DNA of 64,000 bases, from assembly GCA_900546315.1 (NCBI GenBank), contig URCP01000002.1, positions 20,325 through 84,324 on the forward strand, read 5' to 3'. This DNA comes from an uncultured Eubacteriales bacterium (lineage in GTDB: Bacteria; Bacillota; Clostridia; Oscillospirales; CAG-272). Numbering within the stretch: position 1 is the stretch's first letter; each line of letters begins with the position of its first letter. Positions 1 to 9,095 of this stretch are shown here, in pieces. A program made the position numbers and the translations under genes. The notes under the pieces are model-generated. The model was not told where the DNA came from, made no database searches, and saw nothing but the letters and a program-made list of their open reading frames with translations.

Positions 1-65
1 ACGGTCACGGGCACACATACGGCTGCGACCACTGCGACGACAAAGACTCCGGCGGTAAAGACTGA
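1..65 (+). CDS. Possible 3' end of an upstream gene (20-residue tail)
   Basis: Frame 3 is open from the window edge to a TGA at 63-65 and would encode a His/Cys/Asp-rich tail (GHGHTYGCDHCDDKDSGGKD). It stops 50 nt before the MATE start, a normal operon distance. Frame 1 gives a Thr-rich lipoprotein-linker-like stretch but runs far into the MATE gene, so it is unlikely to be real. The short length leaves this call weak; the gene body is outside the window. Confidence 0.2.
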   Translation, partial: GHGHTYGCDHCDDKDSGGKD

Positions 66-90
66 CAGTCAGATCAAAAATACAGAAAGG

Positions 91-106
91 TCCTCCGGAC
101 GGAGGA
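91..106 (+). promoter_or_regulatory. Hairpin that covers the MATE ribosome-binding site
   Basis: TCCTCC, a GGAC loop and GGAGGA form a perfect 6-bp stem in which the second arm is the Shine-Dalgarno of the MATE gene, 10 nt before its ATG at 116. If it folds in RNA it would occlude translation initiation. The stem is short and may be chance. Confidence 0.35.
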
Positions 107-115
107 AATATCAAA

Positions 116-1477
116 ATGCGATTATCAAAGGACAAAGACATATACAAACGGATAATCCTTCTCGCGATACCGATGATGCTTCAGAATCTCATCACGTATT
201 CGGTCGGTCTCGCGGACAACCTGATGATAGGTTCGCTGGGAGACAGCGCGATCTCCGGAGTATACATGGGCAATCAGGTGCAGACTGTTCTTCAGGTGCT
301 GAACGCTGGGATAGAGGGCGGAATACTCCTGATTTCAGCGCAGTACTGGGGAAAGAAGGACACGAAGAGCATACAGAAGATAACCTCGATCGGCTTGTGG
401 TTCTCGTTGATCCTCGGGCTCGTCTTCTCGGTCATAACGACGTTCATGCCGAGACAGGTCATCTCGATATTCACGAATGTCGACGCGGTCATAGACAACG
501 GAGTCAGCTATCTGTCGTTCCTGTGCTTTTCGTATGTGTTCTTCTCGCTGACGCAGGCGCTGCTCGCGTCGATGCGCAGCGTGGAATCACCGAGGATAGG
601 ACTTATTGTTTCACTTTCATCACTGTTTATCGATGTGATACTGAATTATCTGCTGATATTCGGCAAGGCGGGACTTCCGGCGATGGGCGTCAGGGGCGCC
701 GCGCTCGCGACGCTCATCGCGCGTATCAGCGAGACCGTGATCGCGTTTATATATGTGAGATTCGTCGACAAAAAGCTCAGATTCCGCGTCGGAATGATGC
801 GGACCATAGATAAGGTTCTTCTCCGCGATTTTCTGAAATACGGAGCTCCGCTCGTCGCCGGACAGCTCGTCTGGGGCGTCAATCTGTTCTCGAACTCGAT
901 CATCCTCGGTCACCTCGGCGAGAGCGTCACCACCGCCGTCAGCATCGCGAATACCCTGAACAACCTGATGTACGTCGGAATAAACGGTCTTGCCGCGGCG
1001 GTCGGCATCGTGACCGGCAAGAAGGTCGGCGCCGGGGATATCGGGGATATACGCGAGTACTCGAACAGCGTACAGCTGATCTTCTTCGTGATAGGTCTTC
1101 TCTCCGCCGCGCTGCTGTTCGTTATCTGCGACCCGTTTATCTCGCTTTATGACATAACCGCTGAATCGGCGATCTGCTCGAGGCAGTTCATACGCGTTCT
1201 GTGTATCACGGCGATCGGAACCTGCTATCAGTACCCGTGTCTCTTCGGGCTTGTGAAATCGGGCGGCGACGTCAGCTTCGTCTTCAAGAACGACACGTTC
1301 GCGGTCTTTTGTGTCGTGCTGCCGCTCGCGCTTATTACCGCGTTTCTCGGCTGTCCGGCGTGGGTCGTGTTCTTCTGCCTGAAATCTGACCAGATCTTCA
1401 AGTGCATCGTGGCGTTCTTCAAGATCCGCAGATACGACTGGATGAAGAACCTGACGACGGCGGAATCGCGCGGATAA
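116..1477 (+). CDS. MATE family efflux transporter
   Basis: A 453-residue integral membrane protein of the multidrug and toxin extrusion (MATE/NorM-DinF) superfamily, which exports drugs or metabolites with a sodium or proton gradient. The length and the roughly twelve hydrophobic segments match the family. The N-terminal half has the usual MATE start (helix 1 with IPMMLQNLITYSVGLADNLMIG, then SAISGV and NQVQ-like polar helix ends), and the second half repeats the pattern from about residue 245 (GAPLVAGQLVWGVNLFSNSIILG). The ATG at 116 follows GGAGGAA at the right distance. The substrate cannot be told from sequence. The gene stands alone, with 112 nt to the next gene. Confidence 0.93.
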   Translation: MRLSKDKDIYKRIILLAIPMMLQNLITYSVGLADNLMIGSLGDSAISGVYMGNQVQTVLQVLNAGIEGGILLISAQYWGKKDTKSIQKITSIGLWFSLILGLVFSVITTFMPRQVISIFTNVDAVIDNGVSYLSFLCFSYVFFSLTQALLASMRSVESPRIGLIVSLSSLFIDVILNYLLIFGKAGLPAMGVRGAALATLIARISETVIAFIYVRFVDKKLRFRVGMMRTIDKVLLRDFLKYGAPLVAGQLVWGVNLFSNSIILGHLGESVTTAVSIANTLNNLMYVGINGLAAAVGIVTGKKVGAGDIGDIREYSNSVQLIFFVIGLLSAALLFVICDPFISLYDITAESAICSRQFIRVLCITAIGTCYQYPCLFGLVKSGGDVSFVFKNDTFAVFCVVLPLALITAFLGCPAWVVFFCLKSDQIFKCIVAFFKIRRYDWMKNLTTAESRG

Positions 1478-1589
1478 AATAAATACGGAGAATCCGGAAC
1501 TTTACCTGTATAGAACTCGTCATATATACCGAAATCAGTCACATGGCGGGGTGACGGTACGGTGCTGCCCCGCGGAAAGGAATCAAGTC

Positions 1590-3887
1590 ATGAAAAAGGC
1601 GTTCATCTCTATTGTTTTAGCGGTACTTACTCTCTTCCCTCTTGCCGCGTGCGGCACGAAAGCTCCGGAAAAATCTAAAGTTGACCACGTATACAAGGCG
1701 AATGACCTCGGACTCGGAAATGTCCGCGCGGACAATATTCTCGCAAACGGGAAAACTGTCGTTGTCAGCGGGGACGAAATCCTCGACGCGGACAGTGATT
1801 CCTCACAGTATGTGGTCATAAGCGTTGATATCTCGTCCGGAACAGATAAAATAAACCCGGTGAAGCGTGTGATCGACCTTGCCGCGAACGAAGCGGTCAG
1901 CGGTACGGCGCTCGGGGCGGACGGTAATGTGCTTCTGCTGAAGTCTGAAACGGACGGCAACGGGAAAATGACCTACTCGCTTGACCGTCTCGGCGACGAT
2001 ATTGTGACGGTCTGCGCTGACGTGAACTCACTCATCGAATCTGACGGGAGTGATTCCATGTTTACCGGTAAGAATACCTATTTCGGATATCTGGCGGTCG
2101 ATGGGGACGGGAAGATATATATCGGATGTGACTATGCCATCGCCGTGCTCGACCGGGAATGTAATAAGCTGTTTGAAATATCTGTCCCCGGGCGGATGGA
2201 GATGCTTTCGTCGACCGCTGACGGGCGGGTCTGGGCGTCCTTCCGCGACGATTCGTATGATGAGCAGATACGCTTCATCGATACCGAGACGAAAAAGTTC
2301 GGTGATACGCTGAATCTTCCCGATATGAGCGTGTATACCAACGCGTATCTTTTCGTCGGTCCGGGCTATGATATCTACATAAAGGACGACGACGCTGTAC
2401 AAGGCTGGAATTCCGACGCGGATGAACCGGTCGAGCTGCTGAATTTCATGAACTCGGATTTTGCCGGAAGTTCGGTGCGCTACGCGGCGATAATCGATGC
2501 TGACACGATGGTGTTCGGGTGCATCGACACCTTCGGCACTGAGCCTGAATACGGCGTATATCTGATGACGCGTATTCCGGATGACGAGATACCGGAGAAG
2601 GTGGTCATCAGCGTCGCTTACAACTACAGCGGATATCCGATGCTCCGCAAGGACGTCATAAGCTTCAACCGCCAGAGCGACGAATACCGTGTCGAACTTG
2701 TTGATTACAGCCGGTTTGAGCCGATCGACGAATACGACTATGACAACAGCAAACTGCTCGAAAGAGAGCTTATGTCCGGCGTAGCACCGGATATAGTTGT
2801 GACGACTGATTTCAACGCCGCCGACGAGTGGATGGACAAGGGCGCTTTTGCTGACCTTTCGATATACATCGATGACGATTTTGAGAGCGGATACTTCGAC
2901 AGTGTGATTTCGATGTGCGAGGACGGAAAGGGACGGATGCACCAGTTCATCACAGATTTCACACCGAAATTTGTGGCGGCGAACAAAGATTATGTTGAGC
3001 CCGATCGCTGGGACATCGACGGCTTCATTGACTTTGCGTCAGACCTCCCTGAGGGAAAATTCCTGCTTGAGGCCACGTATCCGATGGTGATGACAGACTT
3101 CACGTTATGCGCGTCGCTCGATTCTTTCATTGATTCTCAGGAATACGAGTGTGATTTTGACACGCCGACATTCCGGAGGCTTTTTGAATATTTGAAAAAT
3201 GTTGAAAAAGTGTCTTACCGCGACACGCTCTCAGGCGATGATCTCAGGGACTACGAGCTTGACGCGTGGAAGCCTTATCGTGACGGAGATGTTCTGCTGA
3301 TCGAGACCGGAGCGTCTGATATACGTTCATATCTGCAAGTCATGACCTATTTCGGCAAGAACAAGACCAAATTCGTTGGCTACCCGACAAGTAGTCATAA
3401 CGGCGCGCTGATCAAGCCCCGCACGAGCTTCGCGATAAATGAGAAGAGCGGATTCAAGGATGTCGCGTGGGAATTCATCCGCTTCGTCGCGGAAAACGGA
3501 GCGTCGGGCGGTAATTCATTCCCGGCGAATATCGGGCGTTTCGACAAGCTCTGCGCGGCAGAACTCGGGAAATACTACTATTACGAGGGCAGCGTGAGCA
3601 TGAAATTCACGACGACTGATGAGAGTGAAGTCATGTCTGAACTGAAGGAAATGATCAGAAAAGGTTACTATACCGGCAATGGCGTGCTTGTAAAGGCGGA
3701 TGAAGCTTGTATTGCTTCGCTGAAAGACCTCATAACCGGAGCGGGCGCGTACCCGGATGCCGGATTCAGGATCATAGGAACGATCTACGAGGAATCGCAG
3801 ATGTATTTCGAGGGCGATAAATCGCTCGACGACACCGTTAAGATAATTCAGGACAGAGTGTCGACTTATCTCGCGGAGAGGGAATAA
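1590..3887 (+). CDS. Lipoprotein: beta-propeller-like domain fused to an extracellular solute-binding domain
   Basis: A 765-residue lipoprotein. The ATG at 1590 is preferred over an upstream in-frame ATG because it follows GGAAAGG and opens a clean signal peptide with lipobox LAAC, so it should be anchored to the outer face of the membrane. Residues about 40-330 have repeated short beta-strand units of the type DGNVLLL, DGKIYIG, DGRVWAS, suggesting a beta-propeller. Residues about 335-765 resemble family-1 extracellular solute-binding proteins (VISVAYNYSGYPMLRKDVISFN, then GVAPDIVV, then AINEKSGFKDVAWEFIRFVAENG). It differs from the other solute-binding lipoproteins in the window and has no transporter beside it. 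The ligand is unknown; a sugar or peptide is likely. Confidence 0.85.
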   Translation: MKKAFISIVLAVLTLFPLAACGTKAPEKSKVDHVYKANDLGLGNVRADNILANGKTVVVSGDEILDADSDSSQYVVISVDISSGTDKINPVKRVIDLAANEAVSGTALGADGNVLLLKSETDGNGKMTYSLDRLGDDIVTVCADVNSLIESDGSDSMFTGKNTYFGYLAVDGDGKIYIGCDYAIAVLDRECNKLFEISVPGRMEMLSSTADGRVWASFRDDSYDEQIRFIDTETKKFGDTLNLPDMSVYTNAYLFVGPGYDIYIKDDDAVQGWNSDADEPVELLNFMNSDFAGSSVRYAAIIDADTMVFGCIDTFGTEPEYGVYLMTRIPDDEIPEKVVISVAYNYSGYPMLRKDVISFNRQSDEYRVELVDYSRFEPIDEYDYDNSKLLERELMSGVAPDIVVTTDFNAADEWMDKGAFADLSIYIDDDFESGYFDSVISMCEDGKGRMHQFITDFTPKFVAANKDYVEPDRWDIDGFIDFASDLPEGKFLLEATYPMVMTDFTLCASLDSFIDSQEYECDFDTPTFRRLFEYLKNVEKVSYRDTLSGDDLRDYELDAWKPYRDGDVLLIETGASDIRSYLQVMTYFGKNKTKFVGYPTSSHNGALIKPRTSFAINEKSGFKDVAWEFIRFVAENGASGGNSFPANIGRFDKLCAAELGKYYYYEGSVSMKFTTTDESEVMSELKEMIRKGYYTGNGVLVKADEACIASLKDLITGAGAYPDAGFRIIGTIYEESQMYFEGDKSLDDTVKIIQDRVSTYLAERE

Positions 3888-3890
3888 ACA

Positions 3891-5015
3891 TCAGGCTCCC
3901 ACGCGGCTGCTTTTGTCCTGGAAATCCGGCGTGGACAGCTCCTTGTGAGCCCTGAGCTCCGACATGAATTTCACGAACCGCTCGTCCTCGCGGAGAAAAT
4001 CGTAGCAACGTTTCGACAGGTCTTCAAGCCTGAGGTCGCAGGCGTTGCCCTTGTAGTTCTTTGCGCTGGTTTTCGGGTCGCTGACGACGCGGTTTACCAT
4101 CGGCGCGGTGTATGTGTAGTTTCCGTTGACTTCCGCGCCTTCTACTGCGTATCTGACGCTTTCGGCGAGAGCCGTTAGCGTCTTTTCTTTGTCGGCGCGC
4201 CGTGCGTGAACAACGGCAATCCATTCGTAGAATACTGACAGATCGTTCGCGTAGAAGCCGAAACGCCCGTCCGAGAAGAGAAGCTTCAGAAGAGAAATGC
4301 TGAAATTGAGCGCGGTGAGGCGTTCGTCATCAGTCGAGCAGGATTTGTTCGTCATATCCGACGCGGCAAACACGGCGCTCTGAATCAGCGCCAAAAGATA
4401 TTTCTGCGTCGCTTTGACGCCTTCCTCGCCGTCGGTCACGAATGCCCGCAGACCCTCGCGGCAGCTGTGGATCGAGCCGCACATATCGGCGTATTTCAGC
4501 GCGTTTTTCGTGTCACGCAGTTCATTAAAGGTATAGCAGAGCGACATAGCGGCGTGTTCGCGGAGCTTTGAGTCGGTCGACTCGTCCAAGACGCGCTCGC
4601 CGAGCCAGATACGGCGCTCACAGACATCCTTCGGGTGCGGATAATGCGGATCCTGCCCGAGCGCGTCCATCAGATGGGACATCACCCGGCAGTCGTTCGG
4701 GAATTCCCTGTAAGCGCTCTCCCAGAGCGCGAGGTTTTCCGGCACGTCGCCGAGGTTGCGGAGCCGGAGGCTTTCGGCTTCGAGAGATTTTATACGTTCG
4801 TCGATCCGCGCCTTGTCGATACCGAGCAGCTCGTCGGTCGTGACGCCGAAATACAGCGCTATCGCCGGGAGGAGGGTTATGTCCGGGAATCCCTCGCCGC
4901 GCTCCCACTTTCCGACCGACTGCGCGGTGATGCCGAGGTGACTCGCGAGCTCCTCCTGCGTGACGTTTTTCTTGCGGCGGAGGGAGCGGAGGGTTGAGTT
5001 CAGTGTTATGTTCAT
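3891..5015 (-). CDS. XRE-family helix-turn-helix regulator with TPR-like C-terminal region
   Basis: A 374-residue predicted cytoplasmic transcription regulator. Residues 7-62 form a Cro/CI-type HTH (KNVTQEELASHLGITAQSVG, then KWERGEGFPDITLLPAIALYFGV-like helices). After a linker at about 68-90 the rest is alpha-helical with repeats suggestive of tetratricopeptide units (ENLALWESAYREFP, NALKYADM), as in HTH proteins that bind peptides or partner proteins. The ATG follows AGGAGAA. It has its own promoter at 5067-5095 and is convergent with the lipoprotein gene, only 3 nt from its stop. The target is unknown. Confidence 0.85.
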   Translation of the reverse strand: MNITLNSTLRSLRRKKNVTQEELASHLGITAQSVGKWERGEGFPDITLLPAIALYFGVTTDELLGIDKARIDERIKSLEAESLRLRNLGDVPENLALWESAYREFPNDCRVMSHLMDALGQDPHYPHPKDVCERRIWLGERVLDESTDSKLREHAAMSLCYTFNELRDTKNALKYADMCGSIHSCREGLRAFVTDGEEGVKATQKYLLALIQSAVFAASDMTNKSCSTDDERLTALNFSISLLKLLFSDGRFGFYANDLSVFYEWIAVVHARRADKEKTLTALAESVRYAVEGAEVNGNYTYTAPMVNRVVSDPKTSAKNYKGNACDLRLEDLSKRCYDFLREDERFVKFMSELRAHKELSTPDFQDKSSRVGA

Positions 5016-5066
5016 GTTCGTTCTCCTGATATTTCAATTTCAGTGACAAGCGCTTATCCTGATTCT

Positions 5067-5095
5067 ATTATATCAGATTATCGGAGAAGAGTCAA
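5067..5095 (-). promoter_or_regulatory. SigA-type promoter of the XRE gene
   Basis: On the minus strand TTGACT (5090-5095), a 17-bp spacer and TATAAT (5067-5072). The palindrome AAGCGCTT lies between it and the start codon and could be an autoregulatory site. Confidence 0.6.
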
Positions 5096-5145
5096 GAACC
5101 GTAAGATATATGTATGGATTGAAAATACAACCAGTAATATATAAA

Positions 5146-5176
5146 CCCCGGCGTGACAGCTATGATCACGCCGGGG
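5146..5176 (-). terminator. Rho-independent terminator of module A
   Basis: CCCCGGCGTGA, nine-base loop, TCACGCCGGGG: an 11-bp perfect stem 9 nt after the solute-binding protein stop, followed on the minus strand by a TTTATATATT tract. Confidence 0.75.
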
Positions 5177-5184
5177 GCGTCGGT

Positions 5185-6690
5185 TTACCCTATTGATGAC
5201 AGATCATCAAGCAGCTTATCGATCTGTTTTCTGAAAGTCTTCTCTTTCTTCGCGTATGTCGACGACAGATTGCCAGATTTGAATGCGTCCCAGAGTATCT
5301 GATTGCCGCCGAGGCCGAATACGTCTGAAAGGTCATACAGCATCGAACTCTTTATCACGTCCAGCATCTCGATCGCCTTGTCGTCTCGGAGGCGCTTTCC
5401 TTTGACTGTCGTCTCGTAATACGCCGGAAGCAGCGTCTGGTGCGACAGCCAAGCCGAATACTCGAGCACCGCGCCGACACGCTCCATATCCCCGGCGCAC
5501 ACCGGCACCGCGAAGATCAGAGCGAATAAATCGATCTTATGGTGATAATTCTCCTGATTCTCGTCATACTTCGGATTCGGGACAAGACCGAAATCCTGCT
5601 TCATATCGCGGAAGCATTCCATCGAGGCGATGCCGCTCTGATAGAACAGAAAATGTCCGTCAGCGAAGAGTGCGCGCGGGTAATCATACTCATTCGCGTA
5701 TCCGGTCGTGTCTCCCATACCGAAGAGCTCTTCGCTCGAAATGGCGCAGTCGGTTCCGGTCAGGACAGCGGAGCACTTTGTTATCATGTCCTGTACCTTT
5801 TCGGTCATGATATTGGGAATGATCACGTTTTCCGTATCCTTTACGGCGAGGCTCACACCCGTGCCCGCGACGAGATACACGAAAGTGCCGTTGTAACTGT
5901 CGTCGGTGAGCATCCCATATCTGTCGTTCTGGTCAAAGACCGAGTCGCCGTTGAGGTCTTCCGACACCGCGGCTGTCATCTCGAGGACCTTGTCTATCGT
6001 CCACTTATTGTTCTCAACAAGCTGATACGGGTCCTCGAGACCGTACTCATCGATGATGCCCTGATTGAAGTACATGAACCGCGCCGTCTCGAGATTTCCC
6101 ATCGAGATGTCGCTCGGCATCAGATACAGTCTACCCTCTATCGTAAGCTCATCCGCCGCGTTTTTGTCCCACCAGTCAGCCGTCAGGTCCGCATAGTCAA
6201 GATCGAGCATATTATAGAGACCTCCCTCGCGCGCGAGTCCGCTGAGCGTCGAGCGCATACTCGAAATGACGTCGATTCCGTCGTCGCCTGATTGGATATA
6301 TCCGCGCGCGAGCTTTTCGAGCTCACCTGCCCATCCGCTTTCCCACGCCGGATAAAGAGCTTTTATCTTTATGTTGAACTTTTCCTCGACCTGCAGGTTG
6401 CGTTTATATATCGCGTCATTCACCGGCTCGCCGTTCTCTTCCTCGGCGTAGACATACTTTTCCATGTAGCTGCTCACGTTTCCGCCGCGTATGAGATATG
6501 TGAATTCCGCTCCTCCGTAATCGAGTTCCGGAATATCCGGCTCAGGGATTGACGATACGGTTGTTCCGGTATCTGTCTCGCTTGTGTCTTCGGTGCCGGA
6601 TGTTGTGTCTGTTTCGCCGCTCTGACCGGCGCAGGAAATAAGAATTGTACAGAACAGCATCGCCGCGATAAGTTGTCTGTAGTGTTTCAT
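5185..6690 (-). CDS. Extracellular solute-binding lipoprotein (module A)
   Basis: A 501-residue lipoprotein expected to capture a sugar outside the cell. The ATG at 6690 follows AGAAAGGAACC and begins a signal peptide with lipobox LISC; the longer upstream open frame overlaps the preceding gene and lacks a site. Family marks shared with the other lipoproteins here are NDAIYKRNLQVEEKFNI, GRLYLMPSDISM, NNKWTIDKVLEM, a calcium-loop-like DLNGDSVFDQNDRYG, DFGLVPNPKYDENQENYHH and KGKRLRDDKAIEMLDVI. It is the last gene of the DMT permease, Gfo/Idh and binding-protein operon, 56 nt after the Gfo/Idh stop. No ABC permease is encoded anywhere near it. Confidence 0.88.
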   Translation of the reverse strand: MKHYRQLIAAMLFCTILISCAGQSGETDTTSGTEDTSETDTGTTVSSIPEPDIPELDYGGAEFTYLIRGGNVSSYMEKYVYAEEENGEPVNDAIYKRNLQVEEKFNIKIKALYPAWESGWAGELEKLARGYIQSGDDGIDVISSMRSTLSGLAREGGLYNMLDLDYADLTADWWDKNAADELTIEGRLYLMPSDISMGNLETARFMYFNQGIIDEYGLEDPYQLVENNKWTIDKVLEMTAAVSEDLNGDSVFDQNDRYGMLTDDSYNGTFVYLVAGTGVSLAVKDTENVIIPNIMTEKVQDMITKCSAVLTGTDCAISSEELFGMGDTTGYANEYDYPRALFADGHFLFYQSGIASMECFRDMKQDFGLVPNPKYDENQENYHHKIDLFALIFAVPVCAGDMERVGAVLEYSAWLSHQTLLPAYYETTVKGKRLRDDKAIEMLDVIKSSMLYDLSDVFGLGGNQILWDAFKSGNLSSTYAKKEKTFRKQIDKLLDDLSSIG

Positions 6691-6746
6691 GTCTCCGGTT
6701 CCTTTCTCCGTTTTCGGGTGGTTGTTATGCCCGGCGCTGGTTCGGT

Positions 6747-8006
6747 TTACTTGCTGTCGCCGGAAAATCTGCGCTCCAGCGCCTCTTTGAATTTCCCGAG
6801 CGACACCTCGGACGGCGCGTAGTCCGGACGCGAACAGCACGGAATGTTTGGCGGTGTGCCGTCCGGCGTCCAGAATGGGTTCGCGTTGTCATTCTCGTAT
6901 TTCAGACAGTCTGACTCGAGCGAGAAGTCCGGAATGTCGAACGGGGCACCGTCGGCGAGCAGACTTCTGTGAGAGAGGATGGCGACCGACGCGAGCCTTG
7001 TCGCGAACAGCTCATCCATCTCAGGCTTTGCCCCGGTGCGTATCGATTCGAAGAATTTGCGGATGACGAAAAAGTCTCCGCCGCCGTGCCCGGCTTTTTT
7101 GATAAGCTCCGCGTCCTTGTCGGTGAGTTCAGGGTAATATGAGTTCTCGGCGTTCATACCTTCCGGGATCTCCCAGTCGTTGTATCTGAGCATGATCTTT
7201 CCGTCGGTGCCGCGCAGATTTTCTATCTGCCCCTTGGTTCCGCAGACGCGGTAGGAGTTCTCATGCGCGCCGAACGCGGCGCATCCGGTCACACGGAAGA
7301 CCGACGCGTCGTCGTTCCGCGTCATGATGATCGCCGCGCGGTCGGCGCAGAATGACGCCGAGACGCAGTCATCCGGACGCGGTATGAACACCGGCATCGC
7401 GGTCACGCGGACAGGCTTCGAGCCGGTAGCGTAGCAGAGCGGTCCGAGCGAGTGAGTTATATAATATGTCGCCGGGAGGAAGTTCCTCCAGTGCCGCACA
7501 TCGTCTCGGAGAGAGGCGGAATATTCGGCGTTATACAGATCCGCCGGGTGGTTGTACTCGCCCTCTGCGAACATCACCTGACCGAGAGTTCCTTCTTGGT
7601 ATACACGGCGGATCTCCTGATTGAACAGCATGAACGGATAGTTTTCCGCGAGCATATAGAATGCCCCGGACTTTCTTGCCGCCCGGACGAGAGCCACTCC
7701 CTCCGCCATCGTGCCGTTCGACGTGCATTCGCTGAGGACGTGAATGCCTTTTTCGAGCGCCTTTATCGCGTATGGCGCGTGCTCGTTGAAATAGTTCGCG
7801 AGGAATACGGCGTCCATCGGATGCTCTATGAACTCGTCAAAGTTGGTGTAGCCTGCCGTCGTACCGCCGAGCTTGCCGGCGGCGGCGTCCACAAAACGCT
7901 GCGCTTTGTCGCAGACGGCGACGATCTCACCGTTGTTTGCCAGTATGTTGTCGAAGTAGTATGCTCCTCGCTGAAGTCCGAATACTCCGATACGGATTGT
8001 TTTCAT
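6747..8006 (-). CDS. Gfo/Idh/MocA family protein lacking the EKP lysine (module A)
   Basis: A 419-residue protein, predicted cytoplasmic, with an N-terminal NAD(P)-binding Rossmann fold (IGVFGLQRGAYYFDN, residues 6-20, then VAVCD) and the C-terminal alpha/beta domain of this superfamily (VCGTKGQIENLRGTDG at about 265-280). Most family dehydrogenases have EKP as catalytic lysine; here the position reads SECTSN (92-97) followed by AENYPF (120-125). The same substitution pattern occurs in the paralogue at 51483. Redox-neutral NAD-dependent glycosidases such as GH109 belong to this fold, so it may be a glycosidase or epimerase rather than a net oxidoreductase. The ATG at 8006 follows GGGAGG. It lies between the DMT permease and the binding-protein gene. 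Confidence 0.85.
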   Translation of the reverse strand: MKTIRIGVFGLQRGAYYFDNILANNGEIVAVCDKAQRFVDAAAGKLGGTTAGYTNFDEFIEHPMDAVFLANYFNEHAPYAIKALEKGIHVLSECTSNGTMAEGVALVRAARKSGAFYMLAENYPFMLFNQEIRRVYQEGTLGQVMFAEGEYNHPADLYNAEYSASLRDDVRHWRNFLPATYYITHSLGPLCYATGSKPVRVTAMPVFIPRPDDCVSASFCADRAAIIMTRNDDASVFRVTGCAAFGAHENSYRVCGTKGQIENLRGTDGKIMLRYNDWEIPEGMNAENSYYPELTDKDAELIKKAGHGGGDFFVIRKFFESIRTGAKPEMDELFATRLASVAILSHRSLLADGAPFDIPDFSLESDCLKYENDNANPFWTPDGTPPNIPCCSRPDYAPSEVSLGKFKEALERRFSGDSK

Positions 8007-8069
8007 GGTGTTGCCTCCCAAAATTATATTTGTTCCCGATATTTCATCGGGTCATAAACATATCTGCGC

Positions 8070-8927
8070 TCAGTCAATCAGAACGAGCGCGAGCATCCCG
8101 GCGAAAGCCAGCGCGACCGAAACGAGCTCCCTCGCCCGCGGTTTTTTTGACGTGAAGAAGCAGAGTGCCGTCGACATTATCATGACTCCGCCGGTCACGA
8201 ACGGATACTGCGCGGATGCCGGAAGGTGCGCGAGCGATATCAGGAGCAGGAGATTCGCTATGCATCCGAGTATGCCGTTGCCCATAGTCCCGACGATCAT
8301 TCCGGCTGACAATTTTCTTTTTTCGCCGCTCCGGAAAAATGGCAGCAGCGCACAGGCGATGACCACCGTCGACGCCGCGCTGAGAACCGAGTATCCCGCG
8401 GCGGATGTTTTCTCAAACGGCGACGCCTGAAATATTTTCGACAGTACGCCCGACATGCCGTTCAGCGCGAAAACTCCGATATAATATCCGGTTCCGGAAC
8501 GGCACTCATCCCTCTTTATCGTGACGCAGAGCGCCGCGGTGATGAACAGCAGACACACTATCTTCCCGGCTCTCAGGGGTTCATCAAAGAAGATGATTCC
8601 GGCGGCGAACGGAAGGACCATCCCTCCGAGCATCGAAAACACCGAGTACAGCGATAGATTTATTTTTCCGAGTGCCGTCAGACTGCAAAACGTGAAGCTT
8701 ATTGAATTCACCGCCGACAGTGCCGCCATCAGAAGCGAAAACGCGGTGAATTCGAAACGCAGTCCGTTCATGATGAACAGCACCGCCATCCCGGCGAGAC
8801 TGCTCAGCGCGGAAAACTCGAGGGTCGCGCCGGTCCCGCTTCCGCGGGCGTTCCGGTATATGTTTTTGAAGAAGAACTGTATGCTGAACATCGCGACAGC
8901 GGCGGTTATCATTCCGTAATAGATCAT
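8070..8927 (-). CDS. DMT/EamA-like 10-helix permease (module A)
   Basis: A 285-residue membrane protein with about ten hydrophobic helices in two repeated halves, the size and layout of the drug/metabolite transporter superfamily, which also contains sugar uptake porters (GRP, RhaT). It is closely similar to the product at 54250: both contain NLSLYSVFSMLGGMVLPF, YYIGVFxLNGMSGV and ASAQYPxVTGGVM. The ATG at 8927 follows AAAGGGG; the longer upstream open frame would cross the promoter at 8949-8977. It is the first gene of the operon with a Gfo/Idh protein and a solute-binding lipoprotein, so import of the ligand is inferred. Export remains possible. Confidence 0.85.
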   Translation of the reverse strand: MIYYGMITAAVAMFSIQFFFKNIYRNARGSGTGATLEFSALSSLAGMAVLFIMNGLRFEFTAFSLLMAALSAVNSISFTFCSLTALGKINLSLYSVFSMLGGMVLPFAAGIIFFDEPLRAGKIVCLLFITAALCVTIKRDECRSGTGYYIGVFALNGMSGVLSKIFQASPFEKTSAAGYSVLSAASTVVIACALLPFFRSGEKRKLSAGMIVGTMGNGILGCIANLLLLISLAHLPASAQYPFVTGGVMIMSTALCFFTSKKPRARELVSVALAFAGMLALVLID

Positions 8928-8948
8928 CCCGTTATCCCCTTTGAAACC

Positions 8949-8977
8949 ATTATACCATAACCGCGCCACCAAGGCAA
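8949..8977 (-). promoter_or_regulatory. SigA-type promoter of the module A operon
   Basis: Minus strand TTGCCT (8972-8977), 17 bp, TATAAT (8949-8954), 21 nt before the DMT permease start. It faces away from the regulator promoter at 9019-9047. Confidence 0.65.
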
Positions 8978-9018
8978 TAAAAAAATCCCACCCGATCATG
9001 GAATTTTTCTCCATATTG

Positions 9019-9073
9019 TTGAAAACCTCTGCCGGATATGGTATAATAAAAAAGCCGGGCAACATTGGCCCGG
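9019..9073 (+). promoter_or_regulatory. Promoter and leader hairpin of the module A AraC gene
   Basis: TTGAAA (9019-9024), 17 bp, TATAAT (9042-9047). It is followed by CCGGGC and GCCCGG arms (9055-9073) that form a hairpin at about the transcription start, then AAAGGAG before the ATG at 9096. Confidence 0.6.
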
Positions 9074-9095
9074 ACAAAAGCAAAGGAGAACTATT

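Noticed and set aside
397..813. Frame 1 continuing from the window edge into the MATE gene
   Set aside because: It would overlap the MATE gene by 700 bases and has no membrane or domain pattern.
2028..2942. A 304-codon open frame on the minus strand
   Set aside because: It is antisense to the propeller/binding lipoprotein and shows no recognisable domain.
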